A DNA stretch of 64,000 bases from Paenibacillus roseus (GTDB taxonomy: Bacteria; Bacillota; Bacilli; Paenibacillales; Paenibacillaceae). The stretch spans positions 271,227 to 335,226 of the forward strand of contig NZ_JAELUP010000065.1 in NCBI RefSeq assembly GCF_016424485.1, written 5' to 3'. The notes below the pieces were generated by a model. The model was not told the DNA's origin. It saw only the letters and a list, made by a program, of their open reading frames with translations, and ran no database searches. Shown here in pieces: positions 35,163 to 44,651 of this stretch. A program made the translations under genes and the position numbers. Numbering within the stretch: the first letter of the stretch is position 1; every line of letters starts with the position of its first letter.

Positions 35163-36767
35163 CTACAGCTCCCTTTCTGCAATCAGGATTCTGTAATCGT
35201 CTCCCCAATCCTCCCAATGCAGCTTCCCGCCCAAAGCCTGAATCAGATCACGCGCAGGCACATAGAGCGTTCCGTCTACATTGATTGTTGGTGTGGACCA
35301 TTTTACCACATTTCCATTCACAGTCAAAGAATCGGAACCTTTAACAAGTGAAATTCTTGTGTTGGTCGGTTTGTCATAAATCTTGAATGTCGTATCATCC
35401 TCTGTGTAATCGAGACTGGCGCCGAACTGATCCAGTGTGTCGCGCAGAGGTAGCAATGTAATGCCTTGCGGCAGCAAGATTGGCGGATTATAAGCATAAT
35501 TGCTGAAATACAAGGTTTGCTTGTTCAGACCAAACTTCTTCATCAAGTTATAGACCGTGGAATACTCATTGAAGTAATCCATCACTTGGAAACTTTCGGC
35601 ATTTACAAGATTTTCGAGGCCATACGAAGCCAAAGTTTCAGCAGGTTTAACAGGAGTTACATTGCCGTTCACATTCCATGCTTCACTTGTAATATTAAGA
35701 CTGACCCCTTCAAATAGATTGCTCAGCTCATCATCTTCCTGCGGGATTTCAGGCTTGATTACTGCTGTGAAGGCGGATTTGCGAATGTCCAGCTTGCTAT
35801 CTACAAACAGGTTGAATTTCAGATAGGAATTGGCATTCAGAATTTCCGCCAGCTCTGTATCGCCATCCTCGATTGTGCTGTCCAGCTGGGATTTGATTTC
35901 CTGGAGGAAGTTGATAATCTGATCCGCGATTTCAGCAACAAATTGCTCTTTTGTTTTTCCTTCCAGATTTTCTTCGGAGAACGGATCTTCAAGACCAAGA
36001 GAATCCAAAAAATCAGTTTGCTCGGATGTAATGCGAACCAGCTCCGTCAGCAAATTGCGAATCCCTTCAGGGTCAGAGATGAGTGCGGACAGGAAGTTTT
36101 GTGCCCAAGGCAGCAGTTCAGAGCCGTCAATTTCAGCCTCAACATGCAGACCAGTCAAATTTTCATTATGAACAGTTTCAGACCCTGGCTTGACGGAAAT
36201 CCGTTTCGGATTCGGGAGTTTATCAATAATAAAACCGCCTGCAGTCTCCGCGACCTTTCTTTGGAGTTCAGCAGCCTTTTTTTGCACTTCCTCATTCGAA
36301 AGCTCATTGGCCAAATTCTCCTCTTCAGGCTCCAGTCCATAGCCGTAATTGGCAATGTCGCTCAATGTAATCACAAATGGGCGCTTGGCCCCGTCAATAT
36401 GTACCACTGCCTGCTTATTGTCGCTGTACACGGAGAATGCAACATTCTCGCTGCCCAGTGAAAGAACACCGTTTGTGGAAAATTGCTGCTCTTTACTCAA
36501 CTTAATATCTTTCAATTCCAGCTTTATATTGGAGAACAGTTCCATCAACGCTGCTTCATCAGGATCAAGCCCTTCTGCCGCGTTCTCCTTCAACAATAGC
36601 TTGAACTCTACATTTTGGCTGCCCTCAGAGGATGTCACCTTTAAGGACTGCTTCAGAACCGCGTTAAAATCCAACCCCCCTATGGATTGGCAGCCTGCTA
36701 CGATAATTAATACTAATGAAAGCAATAATGCAATGAATCCTTTTTTGCTTACCCGCTTTTTATTCAA
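35163..36767 (-). CDS. Lipoprotein with copper-amine-oxidase-like (stalk) C-terminal domain
   Basis: A 534-residue surface lipoprotein. The signal ends in VAGC near residue 26 and the mature chain is acidic. The C-terminal about 110 residues (LLPLRDTLDQFGASLDY, TLYVPARDLIQALGGKL) match the copper amine oxidase N-terminal-like or stalk domain, common in Paenibacillus surface proteins. The central region is helical and Glu/Leu-rich without a recognised domain. It may bind the wall or act as a binding lipoprotein. The thioredoxin gene follows after three bases. Confidence 0.8.
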   Translation of the reverse strand: MNKKRVSKKGFIALLLSLVLIIVAGCQSIGGLDFNAVLKQSLKVTSSEGSQNVEFKLLLKENAAEGLDPDEAALMELFSNIKLELKDIKLSKEQQFSTNGVLSLGSENVAFSVYSDNKQAVVHIDGAKRPFVITLSDIANYGYGLEPEEENLANELSNEEVQKKAAELQRKVAETAGGFIIDKLPNPKRISVKPGSETVHNENLTGLHVEAEIDGSELLPWAQNFLSALISDPEGIRNLLTELVRITSEQTDFLDSLGLEDPFSEENLEGKTKEQFVAEIADQIINFLQEIKSQLDSTIEDGDTELAEILNANSYLKFNLFVDSKLDIRKSAFTAVIKPEIPQEDDELSNLFEGVSLNITSEAWNVNGNVTPVKPAETLASYGLENLVNAESFQVMDYFNEYSTVYNLMKKFGLNKQTLYFSNYAYNPPILLPQGITLLPLRDTLDQFGASLDYTEDDTTFKIYDKPTNTRISLVKGSDSLTVNGNVVKWSTPTINVDGTLYVPARDLIQALGGKLHWEDWGDDYRILIAEREL

Positions 36768-36900
36768 GTTTCTTTCTCCTTTCGATAATAAATGATAACA
36801 GCACTAATTGTAGCATATCCACTGTTTTTTGGTAACGGGAATTTAGGTGTACGACTATTATATAACCAGCTGAATAATGGCTGTAAACATCATGGAGCCT

Positions 36901-38556
36901 TTATGGCTGACCCGGTGACGGACTACCTCCCAAACGGCGAAGAAGCAGCGTAAATACTTTGCGCAGCGGTCCCGGAAACGAAGCCACATCCTGCGCAGTG
37001 ACAATTTTAAGCAGTACAAGCAGGATCAAATAGCTGGCAATCATGGCAAGACCGGAACATGCCGCCGACAGGAAAAACTGCAGCTTGTTCGGCAAAGATT
37101 CCAGCAATGTCCTTCCGCCAACGTCCACCGCATAGCCCAGAGTACCCGTAATCGCTACCGTCAGGATATACCGAACCCAGCGCCCACCCAGCACATTAAG
37201 ACTGACCTCCTTGCGGATAACGCCCAGGTTCAGTGCAGTAATGATAATAAAGCACAATGTAGAAGCGATAATAAGACCGTATACACCAAGAAAAGGCCCA
37301 AGTACGATGCTGCCGATCACTTTTACTGCGATGCCTGCAAACGTATGCCGCAATGGACTAGTCTGTTTGCCGATGCCGAACAGCATGGAGTTCGTTGTCA
37401 TCATCGTAATCTGAAAAATGGTCCCGGCTGTAAGGGCCGCAACAACGGCGCTGCCGCCGGTGCCTTCAAATAAAAATCCGGTGACTGATACTGCGGCAAC
37501 AGTAAGCGAGAGGGCGGCAGGAATGCCCGTAAACAACACCATACGCATTACGAGCGAGCTTTGGCGCTGGACCTCCGTCATATTGCCGACTGAGTACGCC
37601 GATGAGATAACCGGAATAATCGAGGTGCTAAGCGCAATGGCCAAAATCGGCGGGATGCCCGCAATCCCCTGCGCCCTCATCCCCAGCCAATTGAGAGCAG
37701 CAAGCGCATCTTCCGGAGAATAGAAAGCACCCGTCACACGGTTGAACAACATGGTGTCAAACATATATAACAGTTGCACGGTCATCGCTGTAATGACAAT
37801 CGGCACGGACAGCCGAAACAGCTCGCCATAGATTGTTCTCAATTTCAGCTTGGCGACACCGGCGTTTTTCTCATGTTGTATCGTCGCTTGCATAGTCTTG
37901 TCCGCCGCATCCTGACGGCGCAGTTTACGGGCATACCAGAGCATGACAAGGAAAGCGCCTACGCTGCCGAGCACGCTGCCAAACGATGCTCCTGCTGCTA
38001 GCCATTCACTGTTATAACCGATGGACAGCAATAACAGAGCCAGTCCAACTGCTGTAATCACCCGGAAAATCTGCTCTATGATTTGGGAGATAGCCCCCGC
38101 GCTCATGATCTGTCTCCCCTGGAAATAACCGCGCATCATCGCAATCGCGGGGAACAGGAGCAATGAAGGGGCAATCGCTTGAAGTGCCAGCTTCGCCCCT
38201 GGATAACCGGAAATCTCAGCAACAATAAACGGTGACAGCACATACAGGAGCACAGCCATTACCATGCCGGAGAGCGCGCCGAACAACAGCGCGGCCCGAT
38301 ATATCTGCTGCCCCTCATGTACGCGTCCCTGCGCATAGCGCTCGGAAACCATCTTGCTGATTGCACTCGGAATACCGCCTGTTGCGATAATAAGCAGAAA
38401 CAGATACACGTTGTTCGCCTGAGCGAAATAGGTTCCGCCCGCCTCGCCAAGTATACGATCCAGGGGAATTCGTTGGAACAAGCCTAAAAAACGGGCGACC
38501 AGAGCGGCGGCCGCCAATATAAGAGTTCCTTTGAGAAGAGAATCTTTCTTTATCAT
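36901..38556 (-). CDS. Polysaccharide/lipid II flippase-like protein (SpoVB/YtgP family, MOP superfamily)
   Basis: A 551-residue membrane protein with about 14 hydrophobic helices and the MOP-superfamily opening KGTLILAAAALVARFLGLFQ with RIPLDRILGE. Members such as SpoVB and YtgP/Amj move lipid-linked sugar precursors across the membrane. Which one this is cannot be told without alignment. The basic and Pro-rich C-terminal tail (RRLGGSPSPGQP) is lineage specific. It lies just downstream of the ThuA gene on the same strand. Confidence 0.85.
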   Translation of the reverse strand: MIKKDSLLKGTLILAAAALVARFLGLFQRIPLDRILGEAGGTYFAQANNVYLFLLIIATGGIPSAISKMVSERYAQGRVHEGQQIYRAALLFGALSGMVMAVLLYVLSPFIVAEISGYPGAKLALQAIAPSLLLFPAIAMMRGYFQGRQIMSAGAISQIIEQIFRVITAVGLALLLLSIGYNSEWLAAGASFGSVLGSVGAFLVMLWYARKLRRQDAADKTMQATIQHEKNAGVAKLKLRTIYGELFRLSVPIVITAMTVQLLYMFDTMLFNRVTGAFYSPEDALAALNWLGMRAQGIAGIPPILAIALSTSIIPVISSAYSVGNMTEVQRQSSLVMRMVLFTGIPAALSLTVAAVSVTGFLFEGTGGSAVVAALTAGTIFQITMMTTNSMLFGIGKQTSPLRHTFAGIAVKVIGSIVLGPFLGVYGLIIASTLCFIIITALNLGVIRKEVSLNVLGGRWVRYILTVAITGTLGYAVDVGGRTLLESLPNKLQFFLSAACSGLAMIASYLILLVLLKIVTAQDVASFPGPLRKVFTLLLRRLGGSPSPGQP

Positions 38557-38589
38557 TTCTTATTCATTACCGCCTGTTCTTGCGTCCGG

Positions 38590-39309
38590 CTAGCCTTTAA
38601 TCGGCTCCAGCGCTTGATGATGGCCTCTGACAGGGGCCGCCGCTCCCGATGGAGCTGCCCAGCGGACTCCATTGCGGATAACCTGGAGGACTTCAGGATG
38701 GTAATAGGTTGGATAAGTCTCATGCCCCGGTCTGAAATAAAAGATTTTGCCCTGTCCGCGATAAAATGTGCACCCGCTGCGGAACACTTCCCCTCCTTCG
38801 AACCAACTGACAAATACGAGTTCGTCTGGAGCCGGGATGTCAAAATGTTCTCCGTACATTTCCTCATGCTCAATGGTAATATATTCAGGCAGTCCTGCAG
38901 CAATCGGGTGGGACGGGTTAACAACCCACAGCCTTTCCTTCTCGCCGACTTCACGCCATTTCAGATCACAGCTTGTTCCCATCAGGGACTTGAATATTTT
39001 GGAAAAGTGTCCCGAGTGCAGCACAATAAGACCCATGCCAGAGAGTACTCTTGCTTTTACACGCTCAACAATGGCATCATCGACCTGATCATGGATTCGA
39101 TGTCCCCACCAGATCAGGACATCGGTCTGTGCCAGCACTTCCTCCGTCAAGCCGTGCTCCGGCTCGTCCTGCGTTGCGGTTCGAACTTCAATCCCGCCCT
39201 CTGCAATTCCTTTGGCAATCGCTTCATGAATGCCGTCCGGATAAATTTTCGCAACAGCTTCGTTGTTCTTCTCGTGGTGGAATTCATTCCATACAGTCAC
39301 TTTAATCAT
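38590..39309 (-). CDS. ThuA-like protein
   Basis: A 239-residue protein of the ThuA/glutamine-amidotransferase-like superfamily. The opening [25 protein letters not shown] is the typical Firmicute ThuA start, and [12 protein letters not shown] and [14 protein letters not shown] follow. ThuA members take part in trehalose, sucrose or other sugar utilisation, but the activity is not defined. The C-terminus contains an Ala/Pro-rich tail. The nearest upstream gene is the DUF456 gene, 27 bases away. No sugar transporter gene is beside it. Confidence 0.85.
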   Translation of the reverse strand: MIKVTVWNEFHHEKNNEAVAKIYPDGIHEAIAKGIAEGGIEVRTATQDEPEHGLTEEVLAQTDVLIWWGHRIHDQVDDAIVERVKARVLSGMGLIVLHSGHFSKIFKSLMGTSCDLKWREVGEKERLWVVNPSHPIAAGLPEYITIEHEEMYGEHFDIPAPDELVFVSWFEGGEVFRSGCTFYRGQGKIFYFRPGHETYPTYYHPEVLQVIRNGVRWAAPSGAAAPVRGHHQALEPIKG

Positions 39310-39336
39310 TGAAGCTATACACTCCCAATCCTTAAA

Positions 39337-39825
39337 TTAGTAAATCAACAGCCACACTACAAACAGGATAATCATCATCAACTGCAAAATAATCTTGACC
39401 ACTGTACTGGAGAACAGGCCAATGACTGACCCGTACCCGACCTTCAGTGCCTGATTCGAATTGGAGCCGGCAATCAACTCTCCAATAACAGCGCCTATGA
39501 AGGGACCAATGAGCAAGCCGAAGCCCGGGATGAGAAACGGTCCAATCAGGATGCCAATCGTACTGCCGATTACGGAGGCCCTGGAGCCGCCGTACTTCTT
39601 GACACCCCAAGCGTTGACCGCGTAATCGGCAACAAACAGCACAATGACAATCAACGTCTGCACGGCCCAGAAAAACCAGTTAAACGGTTCGAAGCTGATC
39701 ATAACTCCGTATACAAAAAAGGCGCCGTAAATGGCTAGCGCTCCAGGTAAAATCGGAAAAATCGCGCCCGCCATTCCGATAGCAAACAGGATGACTACCA
39801 GAACCCATCCAACGATTTCCATCAT
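39337..39825 (-). CDS. DUF456-type membrane protein
   Basis: A 162-residue protein with about four helices and Gly/Pro-rich loops (FPILPGALAIYGAFFVYG, IGPFLIPGFGLLIGPFIGAV). This repeated small-residue pattern is typical of DUF456 proteins. The ATG at 39825 follows GGGAGG. Function is unknown. It lies just upstream of the ThuA gene in the same orientation. Confidence 0.75.
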   Translation of the reverse strand: MMEIVGWVLVVILFAIGMAGAIFPILPGALAIYGAFFVYGVMISFEPFNWFFWAVQTLIVIVLFVADYAVNAWGVKKYGGSRASVIGSTIGILIGPFLIPGFGLLIGPFIGAVIGELIAGSNSNQALKVGYGSVIGLFSSTVVKIILQLMMIILFVVWLLIY

Positions 39826-39935
39826 CCCTGCTTCCTCCCTTCAAGCTTCATACTGGCATATGCCTTGTGTCTGCCCGGAGCCTGACAACCGTACAGGATG
39901 GACAGGCTCGGGCATCGACTTTGAAGAGTATCCGT

Positions 39936-40682
39936 TTAAATTTTCACGATATGTTCCAGCACATGAGCAATGCCGTCCTCATTATTGGATACAGTAATGG
40001 CATCAGCAGCCTGCTTGACCAGATCTTGCGCATTGCCCATCGCAATGCCGAGTCCTGCTTCCCGGATCGCTGCGATGTCATTGAGACTGTCCCCTACTGC
40101 AACCACCTGGGACATATTCAAATTCAGCAGCCCGCATAGTTCTTGCAAGGCGCTGGCCTTGGAGATGCCTCCCGAATTAATCTCCAGATTGGTCGGGGAG
40201 GAATTCGATATTTCCAGTCCCCCCCAATTGCTGATTTCCTGAACGATCTCCTCACGCGCTTTATCATCCTTTGTGTCATAACCGAATTTCAACCAATGCA
40301 GATCATCCGGCGATTGCCCCGGCTCAAGCCAGTTTTCTCTATTGTATACCTTGTCCACGGTATAGCCCCAAAACCAGGTATCGTACTCTTGTGCCAACTT
40401 CAAGAGCGGGCCTATAATTCCTTCATTCAAATACGTACGGCGATAGAGCACATGCGGCCGGTGCCAAATTTCACCGCCATTTACGGTAATCATCGGGGTA
40501 TCCAACTGCAGCTGCTCTGCATAAGGCAGAGCGCTTTGAAAGCCGCGGCCGGTAGAGAAGCAAACGATCATCCCCGCCTCTCTCGCCTTATGAATCCAAG
40601 CTGCATTTTTACTGCTAATTTCACTTGTATCATTGAGCAATGTCCCATCCATATCCAACGCAATCAATTTATATGTCTGCAT
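39936..40682 (-). CDS. Cof-type HAD phosphatase
   Basis: A 248-residue haloacid dehalogenase hydrolase. Motif I is LDMDGTLLN near residue 9 with the nucleophile Asp, motif II FSTGRG near 43, and motif III/IV GDSLNDIAAIREAG near 187. A C2-type cap occupies the middle. Substrates of Cof-type enzymes are sugar phosphates or pyridoxal phosphate; nothing here decides which. It is monocistronic. Confidence 0.9.
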   Translation of the reverse strand: MQTYKLIALDMDGTLLNDTSEISSKNAAWIHKAREAGMIVCFSTGRGFQSALPYAEQLQLDTPMITVNGGEIWHRPHVLYRRTYLNEGIIGPLLKLAQEYDTWFWGYTVDKVYNRENWLEPGQSPDDLHWLKFGYDTKDDKAREEIVQEISNWGGLEISNSSPTNLEINSGGISKASALQELCGLLNLNMSQVVAVGDSLNDIAAIREAGLGIAMGNAQDLVKQAADAITVSNNEDGIAHVLEHIVKI

Positions 40683-40827
40683 GAAGCTCCTCCCTCACCT
40701 TGCTCTACAGCCATTTTAGCACACTTGCCTAGGTTTAAAAATAGCAAGGAATGCCTCGATTCGCATCAGAACAGGCTTGACTCCAGAGAGAGGGAACCCT
40801 GCGGCTGAGAGGATTCTTTCTATATTT

Positions 40828-40864
40828 AAAAGACGCTCCCGGATAACGTTCCGAAAGCGTCTTT
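40828..40864 (-). terminator. Terminator of the transglutaminase operon
   Basis: AAAGACGCT (40828-40836) and AGCGTCTTT (40856-40864) form a perfect stem with an inner CGGAA-type hairpin, followed by T-rich sequence on the minus strand. Confidence 0.8.
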
Positions 40865-40898
40865 CTCCACTCATCTACCCAGAAATTAAAGGTCTAGA

Positions 40899-42050
40899 TT
40901 ATACATCGGCAATATGCGTCTCATGGAAATCAGGCGTGTTGAACCAATCCCCCGAGCTTTGCCATGTCGCATCAAGCGGAATCCACTTGTTCTGTTCAGA
41001 CAACAACACCTCATTCCACGCATGCGGTCCCCAGCCGCCCCGACCGTCGGCGCCGAGACCGGTGACAACGCGCACCTCAAGACCGGAGCTGCGGGCCATC
41101 ATGGAATAGAGACGCGCCACATCGATACAGACACCCTTGCGCGTGTCGAACGTCTCTTGTGGTGTCTGCTCCTTCCAGACACCACGCTGCTCATAATTGT
41201 TGGCTTTGTCCCAATCATAGGCAATTCTGGACCCGATCCATTCATAAAGCGCTCTTGCCTTGTCCTCCTCCTTGTCGATGTCTCTGGTTATATGGAGGGC
41301 AGCTTCCCGAATCTGGTTCGGAACATCATAATCAATAATCTCATACTTGCGCTGCAGAACACGCTTGAATTCCGCTTCGACCGCCTGCGCAAGTACCGGT
41401 CCCTGCTTCGCCAGCACCTGGCCGGCTGCCCGTTCCATCAGTTCTGCCGACGCTTTCTTATAAAGGGGAGAACTGCTAATATCTGCGACCAGCGGACCGG
41501 AAGGAATGAGCGAGACATAAATGAACAGGACCGCCATCAGCATCAGCCCTCTTCCAAGACCATGCAATCCGCCAAGCAGCGCACCGACAATACGGCTTGA
41601 AAATTTTGATCCTGCATCTCGCCCCGGCTCCCTGCTTCTTTTCGGGCTGAAAATCAGAGACATCAGCCAAGGAATCAGCTGATTTAACAGGAGGCGGATT
41701 ACAAAATAACTGATCATAAACAAAATGCCAAAGCGCAGCATGGAGAAATCTCTGATGCCTGTAATGAGCGTATACCAAAGCTGGGTCAGCCCTCCAATTT
41801 CACCTTGCGGCAGCTCAATATTGCGCTGAACCAGCCAACCTTGCACAGGGGAGGACAGGAATGAGGCAGCCCTGCCTGCCAGAAGCAAAGCAGCTACCAT
41901 CCAAATGACATCCATGATGAAAAACACCAGATGCTCCGCCGAGCCGGCCGCCCCGCGCCGAACCCCTTGAAGCAGAGAGAAACCCAAAATAAGGAGGACG
42001 ATCACAGAAACCAGGTCCACTGTCGCAACCGCCTGAATCCAGTCTTTCAT
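40899..42050 (-). CDS. CvpA-like membrane domain fused to transglutaminase-like domain
   Basis: A 383-residue protein. Residues 1-210 contain about five hydrophobic segments resembling colicin V production protein (CvpA). Residues 230-383 form a transglutaminase-like cysteine peptidase domain with the catalytic Cys in TRKGVCIDVARLY, His in GPHAWNEVLL and Asp in PLDATW. The domain should face outside the membrane. It may process wall peptides or proteins. It follows a 152-residue membrane protein by 32 bases. The fusion is uncommon in my recollection. Confidence 0.75.
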   Translation of the reverse strand: MKDWIQAVATVDLVSVIVLLILGFSLLQGVRRGAAGSAEHLVFFIMDVIWMVAALLLAGRAASFLSSPVQGWLVQRNIELPQGEIGGLTQLWYTLITGIRDFSMLRFGILFMISYFVIRLLLNQLIPWLMSLIFSPKRSREPGRDAGSKFSSRIVGALLGGLHGLGRGLMLMAVLFIYVSLIPSGPLVADISSSPLYKKASAELMERAAGQVLAKQGPVLAQAVEAEFKRVLQRKYEIIDYDVPNQIREAALHITRDIDKEEDKARALYEWIGSRIAYDWDKANNYEQRGVWKEQTPQETFDTRKGVCIDVARLYSMMARSSGLEVRVVTGLGADGRGGWGPHAWNEVLLSEQNKWIPLDATWQSSGDWFNTPDFHETHIADV

Positions 42051-42082
42051 GATGCATCTCCTCCCAAACTGTAAAGCATCTT

Positions 42083-42541
42083 TTACTTCTTCGAGGCTTC
42101 AATCAGACCTTTGATTGTATCGTCAATTTTCCATTTGCCAATCGGAAGGCCTCGCAGGCTTACAGCTACCTCATCTTCTCCTGTTTTGCCGCTCAGTTCG
42201 ATATTTTTGGTCTTAACCGAGAAGCTGCCGTCGGGATTGGAGGTATAGACCGCCTCACCTGCTTCCTTTTCCATCAAACTCAAGGCTTCCTGCTTGACAC
42301 TGCCCGTCAAGCTGTCGGTGAACTGATTCCCCATTTCCTTCAGCCCGTCCATGCCGTTCTTAAGGTCTTGAAGATTGTAGCCGCTGTAAACAATGACCAC
42401 CAAGACAATCACCGCAACAATCGCCCACTTCACAACGGTCTTAACAATTCGCACGACAATAAATAGAATAACGAGTGCAACAAGCAGCATAATCCAATTC
42501 TCTTTTAAAAATAAAGACCATGTTTCCCAATTGTAATCCAA
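42083..42541 (-). CDS. Membrane-anchored protein paired with the transglutaminase gene
   Basis: A 152-residue protein with two adjacent N-terminal helices (about 17-34 and 36-54) and an external domain of about 95 residues containing SVKTKNIELSGKTGEDEVAVS. I do not recognise the family. It is encoded immediately upstream of the CvpA-transglutaminase gene in the same direction and could be its partner or substrate. Confidence 0.65.
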   Translation of the reverse strand: MDYNWETWSLFLKENWIMLLVALVILFIVVRIVKTVVKWAIVAVIVLVVIVYSGYNLQDLKNGMDGLKEMGNQFTDSLTGSVKQEALSLMEKEAGEAVYTSNPDGSFSVKTKNIELSGKTGEDEVAVSLRGLPIGKWKIDDTIKGLIEASKK

Positions 42542-42740
42542 GGTTTATATCCCCCTATTTCCCTAAAGTTGCCTAGTACACATTATAACCCACCCGATGC
42601 TACCCGTAAACGGACCCAGGTCCAGGACGGACAAGTCTGATCCCGGCAGGCAAAAAGGCGTTTGAACAGACAGTTGGCATAACCCGTCCATTTGCAACGT
42701 ACAAGTTAATATCTGAGAGGAATCTGAGGAGGGAATTGAC

Positions 42741-43895
42741 TTGAAAACCGCCATCTGGCTATATTTGTTTCTGTTTGTCGCTTTTTTTGATCTCCATGCC
42801 CAATACCCGATTCTAACTCCATTCGCCCTGTCTCTAGGCGCGGCCCCGTCCTTTATCGGATTGATGATGGGCTTGTATTCCATTACACATCTGCCTGGCA
42901 ATCTGATTGCGGGCTACAGCGTAGACCGCTTCGGCAGCCGTCTGTTTATTGTCTTCAGCCTTCTGCTTGCGGGCGTCATTTTGCTGCTGCAATCCCAGGT
43001 GACCAATCCTTGGCAGTTGCTCGTACTGCGCTCAATCAGCGGCTTTGTGCTTGCCTTTCTATCCCCTGCTTGCATGGCCATGCTGGCCAAGATGGCAAGG
43101 AATCAGTTGGAGCAAGGAAAACTGATGGCCGGCAACGGGGTCGTTCATAATCTGGCCTCCGTTGTGTCCCCGGCGGCAGGTGCTTTCCTGGTCGCCCAAA
43201 TCGGATTTACACAAGCCTTTTACCTGCTGGGCTGGATACTGATTGTCGTCTCGCTGTGCGCACTGCTGTTTCTGCGTAATGACGCAGACTCCCCTGCCCC
43301 ATCGGAACCCATGTCGCATACCGAAGCGAAGAGCAAAGCAACGCGCCCGGCTACAATCCCTTGGCTGCTATACAGCTTGCCTGTCGCTATGGCCTGTGCC
43401 CAAGGCATTCTGTCCTTTGAGCTGCCGCTCATGGCGTTCAAGTCCGGCGGGCTGATGACGACCGGACTGCTGTTTTCTCTAGTAAGCTTGGGCTCTCTAA
43501 TTACGCTCAGTATGTTTTTTCTGAATCGCTATTCACCGTACTACCGTTCGATCGGTGGAGCGGTTGTCCTGGCGTTAACCTATTTTTTAATGGCCGCTCA
43601 TCATGAACTCCCATTATCGGTGATGCTGTTGATGCTGGGCATGGCCAAGGGCGTCATTTTTCCGGCATTGTCTTCCTTGCTTATTGAGCTAAGCGGGGGC
43701 CAGCGCTATGGACGAACGTTCTCCATTTTATCAATCGCCTTTTCAATTGGCGCCTTTGCAGGACCGCTGCTCGCCGGACAATTCCGGGAGCTGATATCGC
43801 CTTATTTTATCGCCTTCCTTGTTCTGATGGCCGCCATTATAATACTGCCTTTTCACCGGAATCAAGCGGTCTCCGCACGTACCCATTTTACATAA
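42741..43895 (+). CDS. MFS transporter
   Basis: A 384-residue transporter with about 12 helices. The A-motif appears as AGYSVDRFGSRLFI near residue 59. The TTG start at 42741 has GAGGAGGG eight bases upstream. A Pro/Ser/Ala-rich hinge near residue 190 (SPAPSEPMSHTEAKSKA) separates the halves. It resembles small drug or sugar-efflux transporters but the substrate is unknown. It stands alone. Confidence 0.85.
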   Translation: MKTAIWLYLFLFVAFFDLHAQYPILTPFALSLGAAPSFIGLMMGLYSITHLPGNLIAGYSVDRFGSRLFIVFSLLLAGVILLLQSQVTNPWQLLVLRSISGFVLAFLSPACMAMLAKMARNQLEQGKLMAGNGVVHNLASVVSPAAGAFLVAQIGFTQAFYLLGWILIVVSLCALLFLRNDADSPAPSEPMSHTEAKSKATRPATIPWLLYSLPVAMACAQGILSFELPLMAFKSGGLMTTGLLFSLVSLGSLITLSMFFLNRYSPYYRSIGGAVVLALTYFLMAAHHELPLSVMLLMLGMAKGVIFPALSSLLIELSGGQRYGRTFSILSIAFSIGAFAGPLLAGQFRELISPYFIAFLVLMAAIIILPFHRNQAVSARTHFT

Positions 43896-44015
43896 TCTAG
43901 GTGTTTTCACCACACAGTTTTGCATGACATTCATAACATATCGTATGTTCGATGGACGCAAAGCTTAAGGCAAAGCGCCAACGACAACAACATCTGTTAT
44001 GAGAGGGTGACTTAA

Positions 44016-44126
44016 ATGTCTTACGTTGACGGTGCTGGTGTTGGTGGAGCTTTCTGGACATCCACAGGTACAATCCTTGTTCTCTTCATTCTGTTGGTCA
44101 TTATCTCGCGTACAATTTTCTTGTAA
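44016..44126 (+). CDS. YjcZ-type sporulation micro-protein
   Basis: A 36-residue peptide, MSYVDGAGVGGAFWTSTGTI then VLFILLVIISRTIFL. The Gly-rich start and hydrophobic C-terminal half match the YjcZ family of small spore proteins. GAGAGGGTGA precedes the ATG at 44016 and a terminator follows. A CATATCGTA at 43937-43945 fits the -10 of sigma-K (CATA-N3-TA) but no matching -35 is clear. Confidence 0.7.
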   Translation: MSYVDGAGVGGAFWTSTGTILVLFILLVIISRTIFL

Positions 44127-44174
44127 TATCCCCTATCTCCCTCAGATCTGAACCAAAATGTTCCACCCCCTCTT

Positions 44175-44198
44175 GGTCTGCTCCGGCAGACCTTTTTT
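44175..44198 (+). terminator. Terminator of the YjcZ-type gene
   Basis: GGTCTG (44175-44180) and CAGACC (44187-44192) with a six-base loop are followed by six Ts. Confidence 0.85.
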
Positions 44199-44276
44199 GC
44201 CGTTTCGAAAAGAGGCAAGCTGTTACGCCAGCCCAGCGCATTAGGGTACAATAAGGATTACAGGAGGGGTTTACTT

Positions 44277-44651
44277 ATGGATATTGCCATCATCGTGGAA
44301 GGAAAAAACGACCGCAGCCGCATACGAAAAGTTCTGCATCAGGACGTTGCAGTCTATTGCACCTACGGGACACCGGGCACCAAACAGATTGCAGTCCTCC
44401 AGAAGCAAGTAGGGGATAAAGAGGTTTATTTGTTCATGGACAATGACGCCTCGGGAAAAAAAATCCGGGGGATCCTGAGGGATACCTTCCCTGACGCTAT
44501 ACATATTTACACGCGCCGAGGCTACCCTGGTGTGGAATCAACACCGGAATCGTACTTGATCGAGCAGCTTGAGAAGGCGGGGCTTGAGGAGTACATCCAT
44601 TATCCGCCTTCAGATGCAAGCCAGCTATGGAGCAAAGAGGATCAAATATGA
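44277..44651 (+). CDS. Stand-alone TOPRIM-domain protein
   Basis: A 124-residue protein that is little more than a Toprim domain: IIVEGKNDRSRIR (catalytic Glu, residues 5-17) and FMDNDASGKKIR (DxD, near 60). RNase M5 and OLD nucleases share this domain, but no other domain is present. It is preceded by AGGAGGGG. The last codons overlap the end of the convergent AEC transporter gene. It could be an RNase M5-like maturase or a DNA-processing enzyme; the length is below that of RNase M5 (about 180). Confidence 0.75.
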   Translation: MDIAIIVEGKNDRSRIRKVLHQDVAVYCTYGTPGTKQIAVLQKQVGDKEVYLFMDNDASGKKIRGILRDTFPDAIHIYTRRGYPGVESTPESYLIEQLEKAGLEEYIHYPPSDASQLWSKEDQI

